Part shown: positions 33,952 through 44,086 of the stretch, one piece after another
Numbering within the stretch: the first letter of the stretch is position 1
Layout: the number at the start of each line of letters is the position of its first letter
Origin: Fusarium oxysporum f. sp. lycopersici 4287
Taxonomy: Eukaryota > Ascomycota > Sordariomycetes > Hypocreales > Nectriaceae
Assembly (NCBI RefSeq): GCF_000149955.1
Contig: NC_030986.1
Span: forward strand, 429,298 to 493,297
Direction: 5' to 3'
Length of the DNA stretch: 64,000 bases
The notes under the pieces: model-generated
What the model was told of the DNA's origin: nothing
Database searches by the model: none
What the model saw: the letters and a program-made list of their open reading frames with translations, nothing else
Program-made: the position numbers and the translations under genes

Positions 33952-34011
33952 GGCGCCATTGACTTGTGATGGGTGTTGCTGATGAATCCGATGATGATAA
34001 ATCTTAATTCT

Positions 34012-34260
34012 CGGCTTGGACGTTGCTTCGGCTTGAGATATCGGCCTCAAAATTGTGTTATGTTTGATGTCGGGTTGAAGATAGAGTGTTGAATGTGGGG
34101 TTCGGCCTGAAAATAGAGTACTCGGCTTGACTTTAGCAGACTCGGCCTGAGATTCGTGGCCTCGGCTTGACAATAAGTGGCTTCGGCTCGAATTCGAGCG
34201 ACTCGGCTTGGGAATAATGGAGAGTCGGGCTCGGTACCCACTTGGTTCAGCTCGGCTTAC
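34012..34260. promoter_or_regulatory. Phased array of CGGCYTGA motifs upstream of the Zn2Cys6 regulator
   Basis: The motif CGGCTTGA or a one-to-two-base variant occurs at 34012, 34029, 34042, 34071, 34103, 34123, 34143, 34163, 34184, 34204, 34226 and 34253. The six copies from 34103 to 34204 are spaced 20, 20, 20, 21 and 20 bp. The 8-10 bp core is conserved while the spacer of about 10 bp differs in every unit, so it is not a plain minisatellite. The array begins 61 bp upstream of the regulator's ATG (33951) and ends about 340 bp before the small gene at 34596. CGG is the classic Zn2Cys6 half-site. A regulatory role is inferred. Confidence 0.6.
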
Positions 34261-34446
34261 AGGGGTTTATACTACTTTTGGCACGCCGAGTGGTAATGCA
34301 GAGTGCGGAATGTGTCACACGGAGTCGAATTGAAGCCTTCAATCATGCAGGGCTGACAAGGTGTGATCCATTTCAAGGGCGCTGAGATGTCATTTTTTTA
34401 ACGTTTGTGACTCAATCGATTGATGGTGTGTAGAATCTATCTCGAG

Positions 34447-34452
34447 TATAAG
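34447..34452 (+). promoter_or_regulatory. TATA-like element of the small gene at 34596
   Basis: TATAAG sits 144 bp before the ATG, followed by a long A/C-rich leader (ACACTACACTCAAAG). This spacing is usual for a highly transcribed fungal gene with a 100-nt leader. Confidence 0.35.
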
Positions 34453-34595
34453 TAGAAGCTGTGTCCCCGAGGTTTGAGGCATCAGAATAAGATACATCAG
34501 CATCACTACAGCCTACCGTCTACAAGACATTTACACTACACTCAAAGAGGCACTCTACACTACACACTTATATATCAACACACAACAACTTCACA

Positions 34596-34910
34596 ATGTC
34601 GAACCCTACATACAAGAACGCCAACGTCTCTGAGACAACTCTCGTTGACACGACAAAGCCTTCAACAAGTACCAAGCCTGGTACGTCTCATTCGCAACCT
34701 CTCAATCACCTTCACTAACAAGACAGGTCTTGAAACCACACCATATAAGCCTTCACTCAAGGAAAAGATTCAGAGGAAGCTCGCAGGCTCAGTCGACCCT
34801 ACAAAAAAGCCAGCCGACCCCTACAAGTCATGGGAAGCTCGATCAGGTCAGCAAGATAATCACTAAGTATAACGGCTAAAGCTAATGCGTTCCTAGTAGC
34901 ACTGCTCTAA
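34596..34910 (+). CDS. Small lysine-rich hydrophilic protein
   Basis: Exon 1 is 34596-34680, then a 46-nt intron (GTACGT, CTAAC, AGACAG), then exon 2 from 34727. The protein is about 75 residues, starts MSNPTYKNANVSETTLVD and continues ETTPYKPSLKEKIQRKL. It ends either at 34866 or, if a second intron (GTCAGC to CCTAG, about 34851-34895) is removed, as SVALL with a stop at 34908-34910. It has no hydrophobic segment and looks disordered, like small stress- or conidiation-related proteins, but I cannot place it in a family. A TATA-like element and A/C-rich leader suggest strong expression. Confidence 0.5.
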
Positions 34911-35217
34911 ATGGACCGAGACATGACACCGTGAATTTTGGCTAGAGATTTGGACGTATGGGAGCACGCTATGGTTGAACTTGTCTTTTTTTTGTTGGCT
35001 AGAGATATCCCTGTATCAGAATGAACTGATCTGTCGCTTTTGCCTTATGATCTAATGAAACACGTTGGTGCTTATTCCCATTCCTTCGGTCCCATCGTCA
35101 GCCCCAACTGTAAAAGTAAGCCATGACTGCCGCGCAATGTCGGCAGATGCGGGCGTATATAAGCTCCAGTAGCGTAATCGGAAGTGTCGGGATAAGCGCG
35201 CTGATCCGATTCTTACT
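34911..35217. other. Short intergenic
   Basis: About 300 bp, between the 3' ends of two small convergent genes. Nothing further seen. Confidence 0.35.
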
Positions 35218-35652
35218 TCACTGCGAGTCCGAGGCATCCTTTCTCTTCGAGACCTCCCACTCCGCGCGGTTGACCTCGCCCCTTGTATAGATATCGCTCT
35301 GATTGGTCCAGAAGTGCACACGGCTTCCAAAATGGTGTCGCGCAATGGAGGCGATCTCCTTTATGCTGTCTAGCGTGCCGGCGTCGAAGACGCTCGAGGT
35401 GCGCAGGCTGAGGAACAGGTCGCAGTTGTTGGGGTTAGCGGGGATTCGCGGGTTGTTGGTGAGCACGAAGTGGATGAATCGCTTGTCGAGGAAGTTGGGG
35501 AAGTCGGCGTCGGTGGGGAGAACGAGGAGGCGGGATTCTTGGTCGGTTTTGTAGACGGTGGTTATGTCGTCGAGGAATTCGGCGTAGCGGGTTTTGTTCT
35601 CGGGGGTAGGGGGGAGAGAGGGGAAGATGTCGAAGCCGCAGTCGAAAGACAT
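35218..35652 (-). CDS. Small hypothetical protein, paralogue of the gene at 37366-37908
   Basis: A single exon of 144 residues. It begins MSFDCGFDIFPSLPPTPENK and contains IPANPNNCDLFLSL in the middle; the tail is charged. The same landmarks occur in the minus-strand gene 1.7 kb away (FECGFSIYPPLPPTPSN and IPANPEHCNYFLSF), so the two are diverged tandem duplicates. No signal peptide or membrane segment. I do not know the function. Conservation of the same blocks at similar spacing in both copies supports real coding. Confidence 0.6.
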   Translation of the reverse strand: MSFDCGFDIFPSLPPTPENKTRYAEFLDDITTVYKTDQESRLLVLPTDADFPNFLDKRFIHFVLTNNPRIPANPNNCDLFLSLRTSSVFDAGTLDSIKEIASIARHHFGSRVHFWTNQSDIYTRGEVNRAEWEVSKRKDASDSQ

Positions 35653-37365
35653 GATGAATGTGTTTATTGAGGCGAAGGTGTGTGTTTATGAGGATGAAGA
35701 TGGAAGAGATGTTGCGATGGAGAGTTGAGATGGAGTTGAGGGGAGATGGAAGTTGATGGCGAAGTGGTTGAGCAGCATTGCTTCGCGTTCCTGCCTGGCG
35801 CTGGCATCTGCGAAGCTGTTTGCTCCAGCATTTATGCACACTTTGCTCTTAGTTTCGAGGCTTAAACAAACGTCTTCTTCATTTGATCAGACTCGCGCCA
35901 CTCTAATCTACAGATCTTGCTTCAAAGGATGAACCATAAATTAAGCATCGTGAACAAACTTTCGCATCTCCATAAGTTGAGGACAAGACCAAGAGACTTG
36001 CATGTGTGATTAAGTTGCTATACTAATAGAGATAACCCCATTTCTACTTCTTTTGCACGCAGGTATTGTGTAGTGCTAGTCGTCTGCCTCCCGTTTGTTT
36101 GCATTGACGAATGACGACAAATGAAGTTATCACGAAATGTGTGGATCCAAAATCGGGGGCTGCTTGCGAGGTGCACAAACGTATAACCACACATTCGCAA
36201 ATAAAATGGAGGCAAGATTGATAGAAATGAACGGTGCAGCATTTCTTGAAGCTCTCAGAAGAAGTAGTTCGCTGGGTGCGAACCACAGTTGCATCTCGAA
36301 CAAAGGCTCTTCATCGTTACAACTTTGCAAGCATATACTCCACGACCGAGTCTCGGCTTCCATCCTATGATCAACACATCTAGTATATAGTATTTATTGA
36401 TTAAGTGGCTAAATGTATGTGAGATTGTGGTATAGAAGGGTTTGACCTACTTCCTCAATGGGCTCAGCCTGCTCCCTCGTAGAGTTCTTGAGTAAGCTAC
36501 AACTGGCTCAAGGGATATCCCGCGAAGGATACTTGCGTGAAAACTAGATGGGAAGTCATAAAATGGCCCCAAAGAAGGTGGCATGAAGCGAACAGTAGCG
36601 CACAACTTTGCTGACACCTCAATGCTACCGACCAGCATCCTTCCGGAGCCATGAACCTGGTCAGACCTTTGCGCCCCAAGGGTGACACACACACTGATGA
36701 TTTCTCGGCTATTTCATGTGAGGAGATATAGGGTTTGGGCCCGAGTACGTTCCCGAGCAAGGGGTTCATGCCCAGCTGCCCAATCTGCATCTATAGAGAT
36801 GATCAGCGAAGTGGTGCTCGGAATTGCTAGGGTTAATGTCAAATGCATATTTTGGCTAAATTAGTCGAGTTTGTGTGTGTTGAAAGTCTTGTGTGATCCG
36901 ATCTCGTGCGCCCCAGGACTTGGGTACCACGTTGTAGAGTACAAGTGTACGGTTTACGCTTCGTCCAACGGGACCGCAAGTCTAAGTTGAGAAAGGCATC
37001 GATGTCAAGAAGAAGCCTGATACTGATGTATCTCAACTCTGTTCGATGGCCCAGAGACGAGCCCTTAGACAAAGTGATTACTGACAACGAACTTTAGAAC
37101 TCCAAAAGCTCTCCGCCAAGAGTTGCAGTCTCCAGTCCCTCGTTCAACAACACAAGGAGAAACGTCTTATTACTCTGACAAAATGGCCCTGTAAAATGTA
37201 AAATCAAGGACCGCCTGTAGCTTTGCTATCGCAGGAAGAACACTTGACGACTTAACATCGTCTTTCCCAGTGTTGTAAATTGCTGCTTCACTGGGAGACA
37301 TTCTTAGAGTTGACGGAATTCTGTTCGAAAGTGACCGAGTCATATTTCCTGTTAAGTAAAGATTG
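35653..37365. other. 1.7 kb intergenic
   Basis: No gene I can support. Open frames at 36137-36370 (plus) and 36447-36692 (minus) show no recognisable motif and no splice support. Confidence 0.35.
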
Positions 37366-37908
37366 CTAGCCAAGCAAAGCCAGAGCTCCAACTTCCACAA
37401 CGTTCTCTTCCTCCGGCGTTTCCACCACCGTCTCCGTCACCATACTATTCGGAATCATAGCCTTACACAGCTTCCTGACCTCCTCTTCTGCCTCCTCAAC
37501 AACGGTAGGTGTATAGTACCCCCACTGCTTATTACGCCTCATCCTATGCATCTCATTCCAACACCTAACCCTCTCCCCAAAATACTCCTTCGCAATAAAG
37601 AACACTTCCATAACATGGGAAACAGCTACGTCTCGTGGTAAGCCACCGTTTCCGAAGCTGAGGCGGAAACTCAGGAAGTAGTTGCAGTGTTCAGGATTGG
37701 CGGGAATTTTAGCATACTTGGGTAACGTGAAGTAGTAGAAGGCGCTGTCGGCATCAGTTATAAGGAGCGGGTTGGAGGTGGAGGGATGATTTCGATGGGA
37801 GAATGTTGTTCTGAGGCGGGAGAGGAAGAGGGCGTAGTGGAAGTGGTTGGAGGGCGTTGGGGGGAGAGGAGGATAGATGCTGAAGCCGCATTCGAACTCG
37901 ACGGTCAT
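37366..37908 (-). CDS. Small hypothetical protein, paralogue of the gene at 35218-35652
   Basis: 180 residues from the ATG at 37908. The start is set by alignment with its paralogue; an ATG at 37995 is in frame but the segment between holds a GTAAGC...CTAACAG intron-like stretch, probably a leader intron. It shares FECGFSIYPPLPPTPSN and IPANPEHCNYFLSF with the neighbouring small gene but has a longer acidic C terminus (EEAEEEVRKLC, TPEEENVVEV). No targeting or membrane signal. Function unknown. Confidence 0.58.
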   Translation of the reverse strand: MTVEFECGFSIYPPLPPTPSNHFHYALFLSRLRTTFSHRNHPSTSNPLLITDADSAFYYFTLPKYAKIPANPEHCNYFLSFRLSFGNGGLPRDVAVSHVMEVFFIAKEYFGERVRCWNEMHRMRRNKQWGYYTPTVVEEAEEEVRKLCKAMIPNSMVTETVVETPEEENVVEVGALALLG

Positions 37909-38467
37909 TTTTGGAGTTGGGCTTGTGCTGTTAGTTATACGGCTGATGAAGAGAAGTAGAGCGCTTACGGGGTTTAGTATAGGGGCGATGGTCAACGGCT
38001 GGCCTTCAAGCTGCAGATGGAGACTCGATGGCTGACGAGACGGAATAAGGGGTCACTGGCATCACTCAACCTGGCAGGATCTCAGGAATTATACAGCAAC
38101 CTTCGGGGTTACTGTTTTGTCGACATTGTCGTCTGTATAACGTGATATGTCCGTTGTCAGGTTGTTGCAGAGCCATCTCCGCATTCGAGGTTGTTGTCAA
38201 CCCATGATGGTCTTTGTTCAGACAAGATGAACCTGTGGCTTCTTTGAGGTCAATTCGACATCTTTTCCAATATAAAATCAGTTTAATTATAAGTATTACA
38301 TGTAGTATAAAGAACTCCGCATTGGGAAAACCCATTGACTTGTTGCGTGATCGTGACAGAGTTCGTGAAGCAAACTTAACACAACAACAGGCTTGTCCAC
38401 GATATTAATTTTAAGCCCCACGATCGTTCAGCCAATAACGTCATAACTCAAAACGTAAGAAAAACAT

Positions 38468-38552
38468 CTCAGCTCTTCTCCATCCTCAGCTCTTCTCCAT
38501 CCTCAGCTCTTCTCCATCCTCAGCTCTTCTCCATCCTCAGCTCTTCTCCATC
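38468..38552. repeat. 17-bp minisatellite, five exact copies
   Basis: CTCAGCTCTTCTCCATC is repeated five times head to tail with no mismatch, starting at 38468, 38485, 38502, 38519 and 38536. The lack of divergence suggests recent or ongoing slippage. It is a pure C/T-rich strand apart from the CAG and CCA parts, and no gene covers it. Confidence 0.95.
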
Positions 38553-39770
38553 CTCTCATGAACCTCTCTCGCTTTTGCAAACTCCGACGTCTCCGCCAAA
38601 AAAAAGCCCCAATCGTCCATCATATCATAGTTACGGAGGATGTCACGAGGTTCCATACGTCAGAGCGAACTTTCCCATTGACTGTCTCCATGGTAATGTC
38701 AATGGTTTGGATCGTAAAGATCAGTGTATTTGAGGATCGAATTGGCTCCCGGGGAAAGGAAATAGGATGCGTTGCGAGAGACTGGACTTGATGCTGTGAC
38801 GATGTGGTGGCCTGCCAGGGAGGTGAGTTGGACTTTATGAGCTCCCGGGGCGCCTTACACTCCAGTGATGAGCATTTGTCGCCTAGAACTGTTCTTTGTC
38901 CGGGCCGTTGGGCTCTGGACGAACTACGGGGATGAATAGAGCTTGCCATGCTGTAAGCGCACTAAGAGGAACTGTTACTGTTACACTCAGCCCACGACAA
39001 CTTCTTCATTTTAAGCGCAGCTTCACTTTCAAGGCTGGCAGCGTGCTGCAACCACCTCACTCCACGCGCAGTTCTCACCATGTCATCCCCTTTTACGTAC
39101 AGGATTTAACTTGGGCTCCCCTTCGACATGCTCACCACCAGCGAAACCATGCCTCAGAATATACTGCTCTACACGGCATGTCTCAAGCCACGCTCATTCA
39201 TCGCGTGGAGCAGTCGTAGGATGTACGCTGACAGGACCAGGGTTTATTTCCGGGAAGGGTACATCTTTGTTTAGCGTCAGAGAAGGGAGACGGTGGAGGC
39301 GAAATACCCAGACCTCGGTCTTGGAAGAACTGATACGAATTGCGTGCATTAGATCAGATCAGATGACGTTTAATCTGATAAGATCATCTCGGTGAGCGAT
39401 TTTCACGGACCCGTTGTTATGAGGAAAGCAGCCAATTAGACATGAAAGTGATGACAGGTTAAAATCAAGGGTCCCCACGAGTTCAGGGCCGGTGCCGGAC
39501 TTGATGATGCCGAGGTTGTACATGAACAATAATCTCAGACATGAGCATGCTTTGTAATTATATTGTAGTGAAGATCTTTGCAGAGAAAAGATGTTTGAGT
39601 AAAGGGCCTATCAGTAAATACCATATCAAACTGCATGCATTGTCTCACAGGGGATCTCGACGACATTGGACGGCTCCTCACCCCACCATCAAGTCCCGAA
39701 TTTGGTGATAGGCACATCTAGCCCACTTGAGTGGCTCCCGCATGGACGCGGCCCAAATGAGGCCCATGGT

Positions 39771-39778
39771 TATATAAG
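39771..39778 (+). promoter_or_regulatory. TATA box of the amidohydrolase gene
   Basis: TATATAAG lies 74 bp upstream of the ATG at 39845, a normal position for a fungal TATA box. Confidence 0.45.
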
Positions 39779-39844
39779 TACCTACCTACCCAAGGCGCTG
39801 CAAAAAAACCTGTTCTTGCTGATCACCCACCGAATTTCTACAGT

Positions 39845-41470
39845 ATGACTCTTTTCATCAATGGCAAGATCCTCTCGAGGACTGTCGCCAGTTTGGCCGA
39901 CGAACCTACCTTTGCTGAGAGCATGTACATAAAAGACGGAATCATTCAGGCCGTCGGTACAAAGGACGATGTGGAGGCGAAAGTTACAGGCGATGTTATC
40001 ACGCAAGATCTCGGTGGAAAGACGGTTCTGCCGGGTTTTGTAGATGGGCATATGCATCTTTTACTTCTGGGCCAGTCGCTGAGAAAGATTGCGCTGGAGG
40101 GTTGTAAGAATCTGGAGGATATTCTTCACGAGCTGCGCACGTACGCGAAAGCGAATCCGGATGTTCCGCGGATCATGGCGAAGGGATGGATGCATTCTAT
40201 GACTCCCGACGGTGTGACGGCCAAGATTCTTGATGAGATTGACGAGAGGCCAATTTATGTTGATACAAAGGACATGCACTCGACGTGGTGCAATTCAGCG
40301 GGCCTGAAGGAGATGAAGGTCGCTGATCTGGAGGATCCGCCGGGTGGCATCATCGAGAGGGATGAGAACGGTAAACCATCTGGTGTTCTCAGCGAAGCGT
40401 CCATCTTGTCGATTGTCTGGCCTACGCTTGCGCAGCTTGCGTCGAATGAGGAGCGGATCGAGTGTATGCTCGCTGCGTTCAAAGCGTACCATGCGTCAGG
40501 ATACACGGGGATTATCGAGATGGCGATGGATGAGTACAGCTGGGAGAGTCTTGTTGAGCTGAAGAGGAGATATCCCGATGTGGCGATGCGTGTTACGGCA
40601 TATTGGATCGTTAAGCCTGCTGATACGGTTGAAGAGCGCACGCGACAGGTTGGGAGGGCTATTGAACTTGCGAAGCAGTATAGTCTGGAGAACTCGCCTG
40701 ATCTTCGTATCGCGGGTATCAAGATCATCTGCGACGGTATCATCGATGCGTGCACGGCGTATCTCTCAGAGCCATACGCTTCAGTTGCGTCACCGCCGCC
40801 GTTTTGGTCAAGAGAGGATCTTGAACCTGTTGTTAAACAGGCAGCTGATGCGGGAATCCAAATAGCGCTTCATGCTATTGGCGATGCGGCGATTCATATG
40901 GCGGTTGACATGCTTGAGAAGTACGGCAAGCCAGGTGCGAGACATCGAATCGAACATCTCGAGGTCTCATCCCCCGAAGACGCACAACGTCTCGGCAAAC
41001 TAGGCCTCACAGCTTCCATCCAGCCCGTCCACGCCGACCCAGCCATTCTGCGCGCATGGCCGCGCCTCATCGGCTCCCGCCGCGACCGCGCCTTCGCATA
41101 CCGTGAATTCGCTGACTCAGGCGCTCTTCTCGCTCTCGGCAGCGACAGTCCCACGGCACCTTGGAATCCTCTACACAATGTGTATGTAGCTGCTACACGA
41201 CGCTCAGCGAGAGAGCCAGAGTGTGAGGAGGTAGTAAATGAGCATTTTAAGCTGGGTGTTTGTGAGGCGATTGTTGCGGGCTCGCAGGGCGCGGCGAAGA
41301 GTGTTTTTCAGGATGGGAGGGTTGGGTCGTTGGAGGTGGGTAAGTTTGCGGACTTGGTTGTGGCGGATATGGAGTGGGATAGCAGGACGTTGTTGAAGGC
41401 GGAGATTAGGGAGACGTGGTTTGCTGGGAAGAAGGGTTTGGAGCCTCTGAGGTTGATTGATGGATTGTGA
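39845..41470 (+). CDS. YtcJ-like metal-dependent amidohydrolase (Amidohydro_3)
   Basis: A single exon of 541 residues. The metal-binding HxH is His69 and His71 in VDGHMHLLLLG. Further family marks are YVDTKDMHSTWCNS, a late histidine in ALHAIGDAAIHMAVD, RHRIEHLE, and an aspartate in LALGSDSPTAPWNP. This is the Amidohydro_3 or YtcJ group, cytosolic zinc or iron enzymes that hydrolyse amide or carbamate bonds; most fungal members have no assigned substrate. No signal peptide. An allantoate-permease-like transporter follows on the same strand 683 bp later, and a carboxylesterase and second transporter lie beyond, suggesting use of an imported amide or ester compound as a nitrogen or carbon source. 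Confidence 0.85.
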   Translation: MTLFINGKILSRTVASLADEPTFAESMYIKDGIIQAVGTKDDVEAKVTGDVITQDLGGKTVLPGFVDGHMHLLLLGQSLRKIALEGCKNLEDILHELRTYAKANPDVPRIMAKGWMHSMTPDGVTAKILDEIDERPIYVDTKDMHSTWCNSAGLKEMKVADLEDPPGGIIERDENGKPSGVLSEASILSIVWPTLAQLASNEERIECMLAAFKAYHASGYTGIIEMAMDEYSWESLVELKRRYPDVAMRVTAYWIVKPADTVEERTRQVGRAIELAKQYSLENSPDLRIAGIKIICDGIIDACTAYLSEPYASVASPPPFWSREDLEPVVKQAADAGIQIALHAIGDAAIHMAVDMLEKYGKPGARHRIEHLEVSSPEDAQRLGKLGLTASIQPVHADPAILRAWPRLIGSRRDRAFAYREFADSGALLALGSDSPTAPWNPLHNVYVAATRRSAREPECEEVVNEHFKLGVCEAIVAGSQGAAKSVFQDGRVGSLEVGKFADLVVADMEWDSRTLLKAEIRETWFAGKKGLEPLRLIDGL

Positions 41471-42153
41471 GCGTGGTGTTGGTGGGTGTAGGGGTTGAGG
41501 TTTGGGACGGGAGTACAAAATGAGATAGACAATGTAAATGGTGATCTTAAGACTGTTCGGCGAATTGAGTACGGTGAGAGCTGATACTGCAGTTGCTCTC
41601 CCATGCCATGTTACATCGAATGTCCCTGAAAATGTTCAATGTTCAACTATGTTCACGTATCTCTTCGCCATCTTCTTCTCCTCAGATCAAACACCACTCC
41701 CTCACTCAATCAATCAATGACGCATTCGACCTGTCCCTATCACAACAATCATCTGACCACTTCCTCCTCTATCAGATATACAAATGCCAAGTTTATCCCT
41801 CTACCCACGATATCTCCAAACCTAACATCCTATCTCCTCTTTCGCTTCCAATTCTAGCCTCCGCTTTCTCCACCGCCCTCTTTTTCCGCGGGAAAACATC
41901 TCCCATCCTAGCCATACCCAACTCCATCAGCTCATTCCCCCGCATCCCAGTTTTTAGTTAACTTACCTATCTCAGAACACCCTAGCTAGCGGTATCTCAA
42001 TGCCTCCACTCAACTTATCGCAACTGCTCCACTGATACCCCGGATCATGAATCGTATAATCGCCCCCGGGTTCAAAAAGGCCGCTCAGTCGCTGTTGTTT
42101 TCACACAGCAGGACGAGAACCATCTCCTCTGAACAACATCTTATAACTTCATC
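41471..42153. other. Intergenic, promoter of the transporter gene
   Basis: C/T-rich leader-like sequence, with a short upstream open frame starting at 42047 that overlaps the true start at 42154 and could lower translation. No other gene seen. Confidence 0.4.
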
Positions 42154-43741
42154 ATGGCGGATACAAAGAACGATATCGAGGTGGACAAGAAGATCATCCC
42201 TCTTGACCACGACGACGTCGAGGCTGATATCAAGAATGGAACGGTAACTGACCTCGATGAGGCAGAATTGTTCCTCCAGCAACATGGCATTGCTCACTCT
42301 CGCCTAAGCGAGCTCATGGCCGATGAAGAAGCCCTCAAGAAACTCCGCAAGAAAGTCGACTGGTCGCTTATGCCGCTTCTCTGCGGAACATATCTTCTTC
42401 AATATGTCGATAAACAAGCCCTCGGATACTCAGCCGTATTCGATCTCTTCTCAACAACAGGCATGACTTCAGACGAATACTCGTGGATGGCGTCCATCTT
42501 TTACTTTGCATACCTCGTCGCTGAGTGGCCTGCCTCGTACCTCGCACAGCGTTTACCAACCGGCACCATCGTCAGCACATTCGTCATCACCTGGGGCTCT
42601 ATCCTCTGCCTCACAGCAGCATGCCAGAACTTCACCGGCCTCGCAGTCTGTCGCTTCCTCCTCGGCGCCTTCGAAGCTGTAATCACACCCGCCTTCATGC
42701 TCATTGTCTCGCAATGGTTCCGCCGCGAAACACAGCCTGCGCGCGCAGGTCTGTTCTACTGCTTCAACGGCTTCGGCGCCATGTTTGGCGGCATTCTCTT
42801 CTACGGCGTCGGCCAGGCGAAAGGATGGGATGTCTGGCGGACTATCTACGTGCTATGCGGCGGACTGACTATCTGCTGGGGTGTAATCCTGTTCTTCTTC
42901 CTGCCCAACAACATCCTCACTGCGAAGCGGTTTAGCGTTGAGGAGCGTGCGATGCTGATTGCGCAGAGCGCGAGGAATAAGACGGGTGTGTTTAATAGGA
43001 AGATCAAGTGGAATCAGATCAGGGAGGTCTTTGTGGACTCGCAGATCTGGTTGCTGTTCTTCTTTACGCTGCTGAATGAGGTTATTAACGGAGGTATTGC
43101 GAACTTTTCCAAGTTGATCGTTAAGGGGTTCACGCATGATGCGCTGTTGACGACGGCATACGGAATTCCGTACGGTGCTTGCAACGCGATCTTTATGTTT
43201 ACGGGACCGTATGTTGCGTCCAAGTTCAAGAATGTGAGGACGATTGTTATGTGTGTTTGGCTTTTGCCGACGCTTATTGCTGTTACGCTGTTCTGGCAAC
43301 TTCCTCGCTCCAACAAGGGCGGTCTTCTTGCTGGGTACTACATGGTATGTCCCCAATCACCCTCGATCTGAACCCTTTCTAACTGTTTAGTGCGCTTCTT
43401 TCGTCGGCGCTCTCATCGTCGCTCTTCAAATGCCCGCCTCAAACGTCGGCGGCTACACCAAGCGAACTACCGCCACAGCCTTTGTATTCCTCGCCTACTG
43501 CATCGGCAACATCATCGGTCCTCACGGTTTCATTGGTTCCGAAGCACCAATCTACCAGACTGGCTGCAAGCTTATTATCGGCTGTGTAGCAGGCCAAGTT
43601 GTCATTGCGATTGCTCTTCGCTTCGTGCTCATCCGTCGAAACCGTCTTCGTGATGCTCAAGGCCCTGTTGTGGAGGATGAGAATGCCGTGTTGCAGGATC
43701 TCACTGACTTCGAGAATCCCAACTTCCGATACTCTTACTAG
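42154..43741 (+). CDS. MFS transporter, allantoate permease (Dal5/ACS) family
   Basis: Two exons, 42154-43344 and 43391-43741, 513 residues; the 46-nt intron has donor GTATGT, branch CTAAC and acceptor TTTAG. The start region is hydrophilic. The first membrane helix (WSLMPLLCGTYLLQYVDKQ) is typical of the anion:cation symporter family, and about 12 helices follow. Other family signs are PASYLAQRLPTG, RFLLGAFEAVITPAFMLI and QWFRRETQPARAG in the N half. In yeast this family includes Dal5, Tna1 and Vht1, moving allantoate, dipeptides, nicotinate or other small acids with protons at the plasma membrane. Next to an amidohydrolase, uptake of its substrate or a related amide is a reasonable guess. 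Confidence 0.87.
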
Positions 43742-44086
43742 TTATGGGAGAAGTTTTATGATGTCATGAGTGTTGTTTAGTTAGTGTTGGCTACAGTCAA
43801 TTGAAGCTTTGGTCTTGGACCCTGTATACCCCGGATTCGGTGATGACTCGGGAACCTGTGCGTGAAACCCGGGGTATTCCACTTTGGCGTTACTTTTACG
43901 TAAAGGAGTTGACGTAACCAGGTGGTTATGCAGGATACTAGGTTATTGATCCCGGGGTTTCTTGGCAAGACGGGGTAGACATGGGCTAGTCAAGGCCATG
44001 TTTGTTTCTCCGGGCATAATACATGTCACTTGGTCTACGGAGTCATGTACTCGGGATCAACCGTTTAGTTTCATTCAATGTGATCT
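43742..44086. other. Intergenic between convergent genes
   Basis: 345 bp with two short GGGGTATTCC-like and CCCGGGGTTTC stretches. No gene seen. Confidence 0.35.

Larger units (their letters stand above)
37909..39844. other. 1.9 kb intergenic with a minisatellite
   Basis: Holds a five-copy 17-bp tandem repeat, listed separately, and the promoter of the amidohydrolase gene. Overlapping open frames at 38558-38791 (plus) and 38620-38949 (minus) have no recognisable motif. Confidence 0.35.

Noticed and set aside
34474..34595. Upstream ATG at 34474 as the start of the small gene
   Set aside because: The added residues are His/Thr-rich leader translation, whereas the ATG at 34596 follows a typical A/C-rich leader and gives a clean exon joined by a good intron.
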